Assembly: GCA_933822405.4 (NCBI GenBank)
Contig: CAKOGP040001869.1
Span: 454,816 to 518,815 of the forward strand
Source of the DNA: Cylindrotheca closterium
Taxonomy: Eukaryota > Bacillariophyta > Bacillariophyceae > Bacillariales > Bacillariaceae
Direction of reading: 5' to 3'
DNA: 64,000 bases
Shown: piece after piece, positions 43,410-54,500 of the stretch
Numbering within the stretch: the stretch's first letter is position 1
How the letters are laid out: each line of letters starts with the position of its first letter
Notes under the pieces: model-generated
The model's input: the letters and a program-made list of their open reading frames with translations, nothing else
Database searches by the model: none
Told to the model about the DNA's origin: nothing
Position numbers and translations under genes: made by a program

Positions 43410-44130
43410 TTTGTTTCTTTGGAGACGTACTCTACGCGTACATAGCATAGTATGATGGTTTAGTTTTTAAGAAACAATTCTCTTGAAGAACAGCCTCTAG
43501 TAAAGTGAAGTAAAGCATTCTCGCAATCTAGTGGACCTATTCTAGGAGTTTGATAGTGCAATGTCCACATTTGCTAGCTGCTGCTGTATATGAAGTGACC
43601 CATGTCGTCGACTATAATAAAGTATAAACTACAAAATTAGATTGGCAGAGAATTGATACTGTGTTGTATGTAGCGTCATCTTCAGAAAGAGGTGTACCTC
43701 ATGTAACCAAATTTTGCGTTCACCCATGATCATTGCTGGTTCTCAGTTGGTTGAAGACATACGGTACTCCTCTTGATACCTTCGTCGTACGGTACGTAGA
43801 GGTGCCGGAACCAAAACCGTTGCAACGGTTCTCATCTCTTGTTGTTGGGTAGCTGGTGGTACCCTGCCTGGGTACACTGCACCGGACCTGGTAAATCACC
43901 TGGCTGGAAGCGTTCGATTATATCCAAAAGCGTTCGATTATCTAAAAGCTCTAAAAGCACCACGAAACAGCGATGGGATCCACGAAATTAGCCGACGGTG
44001 GAGATTTGTTTCTAAATGTGCTATTTTATTTTTCCGTTCTGCGCGCATGTCGAGCCAATTTGCGAGAGATCCAACGCTCTAGGTTTTTCCCCACAGTATA
44101 TTCATATTTTCCAACCGAACAAGAAAAAAA
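43410..44130. other. 721-base spacer with GTAC palindromes
   Basis: It holds CGTACGGTACG at 43786-43796, a nearby ACGGTAC, a GGTACC to GGGTAC pair, and two copies of AGCGTTCGATTAT 20 bases apart (43909 and 43929). I see no gene. Confidence 0.5.
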
Positions 44131-46109
44131 ATGGGTGCCGAGATCTCCACACCCGAGGGCGAAGACTTCATGGCAAAGTCATACAGGTCCTTCCATGAAT
44201 CAGCAACAATGTTTACCGAACACGATGATGAAGAAGAGGTTGTACACACTTTGCGGAAACTTGGCCGAAGCTCTTCTCCTTTGATTGGAAAAGAAGTCAT
44301 CACGACATCCGAAACCATCGAAAGCAATCATCTAGGTCCCAAATCATTGGACCAGTCCGATGGCAAGATTTCTGTCAATATTGCAATGGCTGATCTGATG
44401 GCATACTTGCAAGTGGTTGCAAACCACAGCAATAACTTGCCACAAACCCGACGTGACGATCCAGCTGGCAAAGAATGTGCGGTAGCAACTCCCGAGGAGG
44501 TGTATGCGAACAAGTCCGCAGCATTTATCCCAGCAGATGTAAGAATCGTCGGTGGAAGATTCATGCTCTATGGAAAAGCCTGGAACCTACCTGATAATAC
44601 TGAATTCAGCCCTGCTGAACGCACACTTGAGCCTGGTACGTTGAAAAATTGAATCTGTATTCTGTGATGATCTTGACAACCATTCTCACACTCCACGCTA
44701 CTTTTCTTACAGGCAAATCCTACGGTGGAGCCAATGGTAATGCCATGCTAAAGGTATTATATGATTTCGTCAGTGCGTCTGGAGCCGATGAAATTGCCTT
44801 TGAACAAGATGACAATGATCTTTTTGATGACGATGATGATGAAGCTTCCTTGGACAGCGTTTCGAAGACTGGTGGACTTGATACTGTTGGACTTCGTGGG
44901 GAAAGCAGTCTTTCATGGGCTGACCTTCTCCGCAAGATGAAGGCTGAGATGGACGACATGAAGTTCAATCAAGTGCCAACGCTCACAACAAGCAGGAAAC
45001 TAAATGTCAACGAAGACTTTACGCTTGTTCCCAAAAGCTTCGATCCAAGCACGGGAAGAACCCGCTCTCTATTGATCGGATGCAATTACAATGGTAATGC
45101 ACAATTAAAAGCGAGCCACGACGACATTCGCTCCATGAAGGTAAGCCTTTGGTCATGATGGGAGAGTACCAGCTGCAACTTTCTGACCTGTCTAACATTC
45201 TGCACGACTCTTTAGGATTATATTGTTACAGTTCATGGATTTTCGGAAGATGCCGAAGACATGACAGTGCTTCTCGACGACGGTGTTCACAAAGCACCAA
45301 CCTATGCCAACATAATAGACCACTTCAAGAAACTGTCCGAAGACAGCCAACCTGGTGATGCCGTGTTCATTCAATTTTCGGGTCATGGAGGTCGCCTCAT
45401 TGGAAGTCCTGGTGCTGACGCAGTTGACACTTACGACGAGGCGATTGTACCTTGTGATTTCGAAGAAGCTGGGCCTATTCGAGACACACTGGTATTTAAA
45501 ACTCTTCTTGCCCCTATGCGATATGGCGTAACCGTGACCGTCATCATAGATGCTTGCGACACTGGTATGGTTCTTGATCTACCATATGCGTGGTCTACTG
45601 GTGATGATCAACCAGGGACCGACGCTGAGATGGTCCAAAACAAAGACTACAGCTTTGTTCGAGACTTGAAGGTGATCAAGAAACTATACGAGTCGTCTGT
45701 TTTTACACAACTTGGAAACCGTGTAGATGAGGCAATTGGAAGTCAACCAGAGCCCACCCCCACCCAAAGGTATTCGGCCCGCAGAAGAAGAAGAACCATG
45801 GGTGGTGAAACAGATGACGAGCAAAGCGCTCTTTATATGAATGATTCATTCGCAGGTAACCAAGGATTTTGCTGTGATCCAATGCAGATGAATGGTCTAG
45901 ACAATGTGAATTCGGAGGACGTGCAACGCGATCCTTCGGAAACTAGCTTCATGGCACGCCTAACCGATTGCGGAATGGGAAATGAATTGATTGAAAAAGA
46001 ACTAGAAGCCATGAGTGTTAGAAGCCGGAACGATGGCCGAAGAAGCAGAAAGAGCCGAAGTAGCTCTGGCCGCCGAAGCAAGAGCCGCCGCAGCTCCCGC
46101 CGCTCATGA
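44131..46109 (+). CDS. Metacaspase-like caspase-fold protein with Arg/Ser-rich tail
   Basis: Three exons (44131-44635, 44713-45140, 45216-46109) give 608 residues. The p20-type caspase fold runs from about residue 285 to 450: RSLLIGCNYNG, AVFIQFSGHGG with the catalytic His at about 368, and VIIDACDTGMVLDLPY with the Cys at about 425. The usual metacaspase text is D-S-C-H-S-G, so this one is variant, and I find no p10-type segment on either side. The N-terminus begins MGAEIS, which could be N-myristoylated, and leads to a 280-residue extension with an acidic stretch. The C-terminus is a 25-residue Arg/Ser tail (RRSRKSRSSSGRRSKSRRSS). The caspase fold is firm; proteolytic activity is not. Confidence 0.78.
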
Positions 46110-46187
46110 GCAAAAAATACTGTGCCATACTACTGTTCTCATTGTGATAAAAATCTATAATACATTCTATTTGCCCTCTAAGAACTT

Positions 46188-47786
46188 TCAGTCCCCTTCT
46201 CCTTCTTCGTTTGTCTCTTCTTGTGCACTTTGATCATATGGTCCATCTGAAGCTCCATCTTCATTCCTATCCACTAGCGGTTTTTGTCCGCCTTCAACCG
46301 AACCTCCTCCTTTTGGCCAGAAGCACGCATAGCCCAACTGGGCGATCCCTGCTGGCCTCGAGCTTCGTCCACTTGGTGACGATACCATTTCTGCTTCCTC
46401 AAGCCGTTCGCGCAATTGAGGGAGATTCAAATTCACATTCTTGTTGATCTTTTGGAATATTTTGAATGGTTCCACCGGAGCCATTGCATTTACAGCTGTC
46501 TTACAAGCCCATGCGGGAACATTCCCACCTGGATTTGCGTGAGAAATCATTGTAATTATCGTTTTACCTGCATCATTTGGGTCTCTCGAAATCACTATAG
46601 CAAGTGGAAGCATTGAAGCAATGGGGTAAGATGCACACTCAACTGAGGAATCTATTTCGAAGGTCCAAAGTGTACTCACTGTTCGCTCCTCGAAGTGCAT
46701 AGGCTCGGCATGCTTTGCCACTAGACTCTTCTCTTGTTTCTGGGTAGTCGTCGTGACTCCAGGCTTGACTAACAATAACTTCAGTTCCATCTTTTTTCCA
46801 CTTGTGGTGACAGAACGTAATAAATTCTCGCCTTTTGATAAACAGAATTTGCGGTGTCCAACTGGCACAAATCTTAGCGCTGGGACTGATTTCCTCGACG
46901 TCCTTGTATTCCACGACCAAGTCGTTATAATCCGATAGGGCACTCTCTTGAGCTAGATAGGTGCAAACATCTTCCATCGGCGCATCAATCGTTGACGAAC
47001 ATCGGATGCATGGGTAATCATTCCCATCGTTCTTATCGGCTTTGTTTCCTCTGGAGTCCTTCATCCACTAAAATCAAAGCAATATGCTTAGATCAACGAC
47101 ATGTATCTAAACGGAACAGTGACGGTCTTCCTTACCTTGATCGAGGCTGTAGTCAGGCCATCAGGGTTCAACGATTTGCGCATCATCTTGCTACATTCGA
47201 CGTTCTTCCAGCCATCTTCTTCTGTTTCCAGCATGATGTGTTTCGCCCACTTTTCAATTTCTTTGGAAAGACTCTCGGCTTCTTTTGCGCGTTTTCTCTG
47301 GAGTATCATTTGTTTTTCTTTGTTCTCTTCACTATCTCCGTCTAGATCACCATCCATCAGCATCTTCCAACGTAGCTTTTGCATGTCTGCTCTCATCTTT
47401 TCCATTTCCTCTCTCATGGTCTTTAATTCCTCTAGGGCTTCGTACATTGAATCCGATAGACTTAGTCGTCGTTTTTCGGTGGAGGGTTTTGATGCTTTGG
47501 ACAAGGTGTCCCCGGAAATTCCATAATAGAAACCTCCTTTATCCACAATTTTTTGCGTTACATCAACCGGCAGTTTCCGCTTCACGGCTACCTCCATCGA
47601 TTTTCTGCTAGAACATTGGCCTTGATGGGATTCCCACACGCTTAGTGCTGGAATAGACCTCGATAACGAATATGCGCCACGACGAGCTACGTTCTTTGTA
47701 AGACCCGATAAATTTGGACCGGCTTCCACGAGAAGATGTGTATTTGGGACTGCTGATAGCACTAGGAACAATAACAGCTTGTTCAT
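46188..47786 (-). CDS. START-domain lipid-transfer-like protein with signal peptide
   Basis: Three exons (47136-47786, 46680-47067, 46188-46594) give 481 residues. A signal peptide (MNKLLLFLVLSAVPNTHLL) is followed by a coiled coil at about 120-165 (EALEELKTMREEMEKMRADM). A START domain follows at about 235-435: SSTIDAPMEDVCTYLAQE, CASWTPQILFIKRREFITF, RAYALRGANMISRDPNDAGK, ITMISHANPGGNVPAWACKT and APVEPFKIFQKIN. START domains carry lipids in a hydrophobic cavity. The intron at 46595-46679 is needed to restore RGANMISRDPND. The tail is acidic and disordered. Location in or beyond the ER is inferred from the signal. Confidence 0.8.
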
Positions 47787-48251
47787 TTTCTCTGTATTTC
47801 AATTTGTAATGCCAAGGCGGCATCGATATTTCTAGATGCCAATGGAATCGTCAGTCAATCACAAACACGAAGGCTGCAATCTCATTACAATTGACAAGAC
47901 AGCGGAAAGTTGAAGTCAATATTCCACGTGTGACACGAGGAGTCGTGTGAGCTGGGAAAGACTTTCTGATCACGAGTAACTTTGCCGAAAACTTGAAGCG
48001 AACAAACGAACAGAAAAGTCTCACAACGGACAGTAACAGTCGGAGATGCATGCACTGTGCACTGGCGATGCGTTTTTGCGTCGGCCGAGCCATTTAGCGA
48101 AGCTATTTCAACGTCTGCGATCCCAGGAAAACAAGACAACAAACACCTCTCTCGTGTCGTCACGATCAACCATCGAATCCTTGCAATTCAAGCGTTTAGA
48201 AATATTCCTTGGCGTAAGGATAGATTACACGGAAGTTCAGCGTCAGCTCCT
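47787..48251. other. Divergent spacer
   Basis: 5' regions of the START-domain gene and the acidic protein gene. The frame of the latter stays open from 48057, but begins with GTG and has no ATG before 48252. Confidence 0.4.
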
Positions 48252-51179
48252 ATGCGCACAGACATGACTCGTTCCGAGCGTAATGCTGCCTGCTTGGATG
48301 AAATGAAAAACGTTACTCCATCTCGAGCGACAGTGGAAAACGCTATCGCGAGAGCAAGGGCTAGACAAGCATCCAAGAGACCCAAGGCGTCACCTCGAAA
48401 AAAATTCGCACAACCTATCCCTATGAAAAGGAACCTATCGACGCTGGACCCAGATCCATGTACGAGATCAAAAGACTGGAAACCAGAGCCTGCTGCTGCT
48501 TCTCCGAAAAAGCCAACGAGTCCAACGCAGCAATTTTTCCAGAACGTGTTCGCGTCACGATCAACAACTTCACCCATCCACGGCTCGAGAGGGCGTGAAC
48601 CTTTACATAATTCTAGAATGGCAGATCCACCAACTTCTTCGGACGCTCCATCAGTTGATGCGCCTGCGCCAGTTCTTGCTGCTACTTCGCAAGATGAGGA
48701 ACGAGAAGATGGTGACACTGTCGGCGCTGCTCTAAGACGTGCAGGAGGAAAGGAGGAAACGTTGGAAACATTTCAGGCAGAGAAATTCGAACTTGAGCCT
48801 GTAGCCGAAACCAAAGAATGTGAGTTTGGCTTGGAAATGAGAAACCTTCCGACTTCACCGAGCATGAAGAGCGACACTGAAGATGATAAAGAAGATAACT
48901 GGGAACTTCAGGGGATGGCCAGCGAAGAGACAATGAAAGCAACAGGAAATGCCAGACGCACTCGTCCTCACAAGGGCATATTTGTTCGCAAAGGAAAGAA
49001 AAAGAAGTCTTACGACGAAGACGATGGCAAAGTCATTAGAAGTTTGTTTTCAGTCGATTCATCCGTCGCTCCAGTTGATGCTCTATTCGACCAGGAGTCT
49101 TGTTTTTACGATGATGACGAGGACGATGACTTCGATGAAGAAATTTCGGTGGAGGAGCCTCGTAAAGTTGATCCACCAGACTCATCACAGGATGAGGTCA
49201 TGGAGAATGATGTTGGGGGACCAAAGGATATTGCCGAACCCCCGAAAGAGGAAGGCGAGACCGACGAAGACTCAGCGACAGAGGAGGTCGCAGTTCCTTG
49301 GGACAAGAAGGGAACTTCTTTAGGACATGTTGAGAAGCTTGTGGCCTCAATCAAAGCCAAGAAAGCGCAGAAGGAGGAGCAAACATCTAGTGAGAAGACT
49401 GCAGAGATTGCTGGAAAAGATGGTACTAATTCGAAACCCACCATGAAAAGTGGAGAGGATGAAGACTCCGAGGAATATGAAGACTTTGTTGGAGACTTTT
49501 TGCAATCGGGCTCCGGTGATGATGCTTCACACCCCATCGACAATGTGGCAGAGACGAACGGGGAATCGCCGGCGGAGGGAGTTGCTGGCGAAGACGAAAA
49601 CGATAGTTTGATTGTAGATGAAATCGAGAAGAGCGAAAGCCAGAATGCTTTTATTGAACAATTTGAAGCCCTTGGAATTGAAGAGGAAAGCCCACAAGAA
49701 AAACGTTTCGTTACTGAGGAGAACAAGAGCCCTGACGGCATCATGGAATGGAGAAGTGAGCCTGAAATAGCTACTGAAACAATCATAGACTCAAACACGA
49801 GGGATGCAAAGCCAGAGAATGCAACTTCGCTAGATGAAGATTGTTCGGTAGAAGAAGGCGCTGGAAGTATGGTAAAAGATATCGTTCAAAAAAGCGAACA
49901 GGGTGGAGCCAAGGACAGCATTAGTACTACCATCAAAGATGACCAAACTACTAGTGAAGAAGAAATCAATGAATCACCTGCACAACCTAAAGTTGAAACT
50001 GTCCATTCCACCGAAGACAGTATAGACCAGGACGACGTTAAAACGGAGAAAGTGTCAATTGCTGAAGGTGGGGCTGAAGAGGAAGTAATGAAAACTTCGC
50101 TTATGGATGACACTAGCGTATCAAATGCTTCTGCAGAAAACGAAAGTATGAAGGATAACCAAGAAGAGGAGGAGGCAATGGAAGAGCTTCCTGAAGAACC
50201 AATCCATATCTTCAAGTTTGCCAAAGCGATCAGCGAAGGTGATTGGCAAGAAAAGAATGAAATGGCATCGGAGTGGCAGTATAATAGTTCATCGATGCCT
50301 CTCAATGGTGTTGAAGCTGCAGAGAACATTCATCGCTTCACAATCATTCTGAACAAAGAGCCTGAGCCTCGTCCCTGGAAGGTTTTGCAGAAGCAGAGAA
50401 CAAGAAACCACCCTGGATTCAAGAGAATAGATATCTACTCAGTTCTCGAGTCAACTCAGGTCACAGTTTCGGAGCAACCACATGATGACTACATTCCATG
50501 GGAACATCGTGATGTCAAGCAGCTTTTCTTGCACGAGCGAAGCGTTGAATTCTCCAGAAACTGGTATGGCGAAAACCGCATGCACAAAGTCAATTTTAAG
50601 TGCAAACTTCCAATTTGCAGACCAAGATCGATGGAGATGCCCCTTGGCATAGCGGAAGATGCAGTTGAATGGAACAAGGACGTCTACACCACGTGGACGT
50701 CGCCGTATCAAAAAGTAGAACACCAACGTTTAAAACTCAACAAATCGGAAGATGACGAAGACAAAAGCAGCAGCGGCGAAAATCCGAAGAAGACACACGA
50801 AGCTCAGCGAGAAAGTCATCTTGTGCAAAAGAGCAGGGCAAAGAATGACGAACAGAGCCAAGCAAGCGAAAGCGATGGCGAAGAAAGTTATTCTGACGGA
50901 AGCTATTCCGATGGTAGCTACACAGACTCTGAAGGGAGTTACGGTTATGACGACGGCAGCTTCTCCGGTTCAGAAATATCTGGAGCTGGTTCAGCTCCCA
51001 TCATTGATGGCAACAGCACAGCTCCTTCTTGGGAAGATGCTCCAGAATGTGGCCGCATTGTCAACATGAGATTAAAGATTGGAGAACATATTACTCGTGT
51101 TCACCCTGCATACACTAGTTCCCTGAGACGAAGCCGTTGGAGGAAAAAGTACTTCCCCAAGGGCTCATTCCCTTATTAA
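48252..51179 (+). CDS. Large acidic low-complexity protein, unknown
   Basis: A single exon of 975 residues from the first in-frame ATG. The N-terminus is basic (ARARARQASKRPKASPRKK). About 500 residues of Glu/Asp/Ser/Lys-rich, probably disordered sequence follow, including GKKKKSYDEDD and FYDDDEDDDFDEE. From about 655 an ordered-looking region appears (IHIFKFAKAISEGDWQEKNE; HRFTIILNKEPEPRPWKVL; YIPWEHRDVKQLFLHERSVE). A Ser/Tyr/Asp repeat of the SYSDGSYSDG type precedes a basic C-terminus (RRSRWRKKYFPKGSFPY). I know no family. It lies upstream of, and on the same strand as, the 1944-residue protein. Confidence 0.72.
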   Translation: MRTDMTRSERNAACLDEMKNVTPSRATVENAIARARARQASKRPKASPRKKFAQPIPMKRNLSTLDPDPCTRSKDWKPEPAAASPKKPTSPTQQFFQNVFASRSTTSPIHGSRGREPLHNSRMADPPTSSDAPSVDAPAPVLAATSQDEEREDGDTVGAALRRAGGKEETLETFQAEKFELEPVAETKECEFGLEMRNLPTSPSMKSDTEDDKEDNWELQGMASEETMKATGNARRTRPHKGIFVRKGKKKKSYDEDDGKVIRSLFSVDSSVAPVDALFDQESCFYDDDEDDDFDEEISVEEPRKVDPPDSSQDEVMENDVGGPKDIAEPPKEEGETDEDSATEEVAVPWDKKGTSLGHVEKLVASIKAKKAQKEEQTSSEKTAEIAGKDGTNSKPTMKSGEDEDSEEYEDFVGDFLQSGSGDDASHPIDNVAETNGESPAEGVAGEDENDSLIVDEIEKSESQNAFIEQFEALGIEEESPQEKRFVTEENKSPDGIMEWRSEPEIATETIIDSNTRDAKPENATSLDEDCSVEEGAGSMVKDIVQKSEQGGAKDSISTTIKDDQTTSEEEINESPAQPKVETVHSTEDSIDQDDVKTEKVSIAEGGAEEEVMKTSLMDDTSVSNASAENESMKDNQEEEEAMEELPEEPIHIFKFAKAISEGDWQEKNEMASEWQYNSSSMPLNGVEAAENIHRFTIILNKEPEPRPWKVLQKQRTRNHPGFKRIDIYSVLESTQVTVSEQPHDDYIPWEHRDVKQLFLHERSVEFSRNWYGENRMHKVNFKCKLPICRPRSMEMPLGIAEDAVEWNKDVYTTWTSPYQKVEHQRLKLNKSEDDEDKSSSGENPKKTHEAQRESHLVQKSRAKNDEQSQASESDGEESYSDGSYSDGSYTDSEGSYGYDDGSFSGSEISGAGSAPIIDGNSTAPSWEDAPECGRIVNMRLKIGEHITRVHPAYTSSLRRSRWRKKYFPKGSFPY

Positions 51180-51532
51180 TAAAGTGTTTCACGTCATAAG
51201 ATTTAGAGAAGAGAGTGTGCATCGTCCAATTTTTCCTATTTGGTTGTTCAAGTTTTTTGTTCATGGTACCATAGTTGGTTGTTCAAGTTTTAGAAGTGAT
51301 TTTAGAAGTGAAATTGTTTCCAGTTGAAAGCGCGCTCAGCCACCGCCGGCCGTGCAACCGTATAGCCGTTGCAATCGTTGTCATACGGTTTCTTCAGTAC
51401 AAGAAATACGTAGATCAAGTCGAGTCACGATTTGCAAACTTATGGAAAATACCTCGTGAAAGTCAGGAGAGCATCGTCTATCTTTAGGGAATGGCAATCA
51501 ATCCACGTGCCTAAACCAGTTCAACTATTTTC
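51180..51532. other. Intergenic region between two large unknown genes
   Basis: A repeated GGTTGTTCAAGTTTT at 51242 and 51276, and a short AGTGATTTTAGAAGTGA duplication just after. I see no gene. Confidence 0.45.
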
Positions 51533-54500
51533 ATGATCAATACACCACCACGAGATCACAGACCACCACGGCCGAGACGAGCGCCTGTGGCCGTTGATGA
51601 TTCTTTCGATAATGCCTCTGGAATTTTCTCGACGTCAGGGACGATATCAGAATGTACAATGGCAAGCTTTCTTCTGGAATCAAATAATCGAACGAATAGC
51701 AAACCAAATCGAACGGAAAGTCCAAGACATCAAATGTCACCCACCACCGCTGCGTTACTGCGAAGAAAGCAAGAGGATGCGCGAGTTGCTATACTTTCAT
51801 TGAATCGATTCATCTTTCAAGCTGGCAACCTGTACCGTGGAAAACAACTAAATCGCGACGAAGAAAACATATTACGAGAATCAGCTCATCAGGTCGGACT
51901 TTCGTTAGATATTGCCGATGCACTGCTGGAGCATACATCAGATTCAAACGCTGTAGTCCAGTACTGTATGGAATCAGAGGATTCCTTCGCGAAGAAGATT
52001 CGGAAAGATCGTCGGCTATCACAATTGTTGAAACAAGACGCATCAGAACCTGAGGGCAGCTTCAATTTGAAAAGTTCTATATGGAGAATTCTTATGCACA
52101 AAATAGTGCAGCAAACTCTTCGAGATTATGGTATGGATATTGGAGACGTCCTGGACAAGTCGTCGTCGGCATCACACATGCATACAGAATTATCACACAA
52201 CGACGAATACGCCATGAACTCCGCTGAAAGAGAGCGCTATGGACGAGATTACACAGAAGAGAGAAAGCGATTAAGCTTGCCAATAGATGAAATAACAAAT
52301 GCACGTCACAGAGCTATTGCTCAAATGGAATTTCAACAATCCAAAGGGCCAATAATGGATTCTATGCAAAATAGGGATGATATACCGCTGATGATTGGGG
52401 CCGGTCCTGAAGTCGAATACAGAGACGATGATATGAGTCTTTTGGACGCCCATGGCTCTCAGCACCGAGAAATGCCACATCCAGCACAGCGGCTGCAGTC
52501 GTCTCCACTAACTCCAAGATCCCTAAATCTGCAGCAGCGAACGAACGAACGAACACCTCCTCCGGGCAGGACTCACCACAGGAGTGGAGATCCAGCAATA
52601 GATGAGAACGATTTCGATGAAAATGACTATGACGACATTGCGAACGAGAACTGCCCCCCTCGTGATAGTGTTCCGAGTCGTCAAGCGCCCCTATCAGCTG
52701 TCAAACAGGCACTTGCTATGTTTGAAGGTCCAGGGAAATTTGACAAGGATCATTCGCAAAAGACTTCCAGCTTGACACCGAAGGCCAGGAAGGGTTCTTC
52801 ATCCAAGATAGCAGATCGACTGGCTTTGTGGGAAAAGGGGGTACAATACCAAACCGACACTACGGCCTACCAACAACTTGAGAGAGTGAAGTCGTCAGAA
52901 CATCAAGCAATCCAAGCAACATCGCTCTTTGACGTTTTCTCAACGCCGCAGAAGCAGCACAATGTCGAACAGGAGCATGCAAGGGCAGCAAGTACTTCAA
53001 AAATATCGAAGGTGAAGCGTGCTCAGATTGCAGCCTTTGAGAATCGAGGGTTTGAAAAGAAATCTGAAGCGAGCGAAAGGGTGATACGAAGTGAAGTAAA
53101 GAAACTAGACCCGTCGCGGAGAAGATTATTTGATGAGCCCTCAAGAACTTTACGTTTAGTTCAAGAACATGATATTCCTATAAGTGTCGACAAGCACGGA
53201 AATAACTCCAGTGCTACGGAACGAACAGCATTTGGTAGAATCGAAAATGATTCTCAGCAGCCAGAAGCTGAGGTGTACCATGCAGGTTACCAGCGAGGCA
53301 TGCATCCACAACACAGCTCAGATTCAGATTCAGGTGAAGGATACATGGATTCACCAAACGGTGGTGTCGAGCCAGCTGATAACATAGGCGGCTTGAAACA
53401 CGGATGGAAGATTCATTCTACTCCCCCAACAAGGAACCGAAGAGTCAGCAACCCAACAAGTCCCTCAGTAAGCTTCGCTTCTAATTCGAGATTTCATGAT
53501 CATCAAGATGAAAATCAAAATCCACCTGAATTTGAATCCAGAAACAGAGGGAACCCAAAGAAACAGGTCTCTTTCGGAGAGTCCCCAGCCAACCCGATAC
53601 GTCAACAGGGATCCTTTAGCGACCCTCAGAAAAGCGCGATGGACAAAATACTCAAGAAGGCTAGAACACCCCCAAAGCCACCAACTCCGAGCAAGCAGGC
53701 GCAACGATCTTTGAAAATACGACAGCTATTGTTGGCAAATATGAATGCGACGAGAAAGGATGAACATCATCAAGTCATTTTGGCTCAGTCAGTGCCTTCA
53801 GATAACATTTCGGTCAATTTATATCATTCAATGGATAAATCATTGGATTCTACCAGTGAAGAACCTCCACAGGCCATCCCAATAGGCCAACAGGGGTCCT
53901 TTAGCAACCCTCAGAAGAGCGCGATGGACAGAATACTCAAGAAGGCTAGAACACCCCCAAAGCCACCAACGCCGAGCAAGCAGGCGCAACGATCTTTGAA
54001 AATAAGACAACAGTTGATGGCAAATATGAATATGACGAGCAAGGATGGGCATCATCGAGTCATTTCCGATCAACCAGTGGCTTCAGATACCATTTCGATC
54101 AATTCTTATCATTCAATGGATGAATCGTTGGATCCTACCAGTGTACAAGACTACGGGCCTCAGAGAGAAGTCACGAGAACACCAAGACCAAGACGAAGGA
54201 ATATTCGGGAAGAAAATTTCTTGGAGGACGAAAGAGTACGCGTAGAACCACCAGAACACCTACGAAATGAAATGTTTTATTTTGACAGTATTGAAGGTGG
54301 GCCAAATAATATGATGGAAGAAGAGTCCCCAGTGGAACATGCATTGAATCAGGATCAAGAGTATCAAGATATAGCAAGGAATATGATGGAGGAAGATTCA
54401 CTTATCGAACAAGCAATGAATGGGGACGAAGGGTATCAAGATATAGCAAGGAATATGATGGAGGAAGATTCACTCGTCGAACAAGCAATGAATCGAGATC

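Noticed and set aside
43973..44284. 103-codon frame overlapping the caspase-fold gene start
   Set aside because: It runs in another frame into exon 1 of a well-supported gene. At most it is an upstream frame.
48057..48251. N-terminal extension of the acidic protein
   Set aside because: The extended frame begins with GTG and has no ATG; taken as 5' UTR.
49106..49798. Minus-strand Ser-rich frame of 230 codons
   Set aside because: Antisense to the acidic low-complexity gene; GAA/GAT codons read as Ser/Phe on the other strand.
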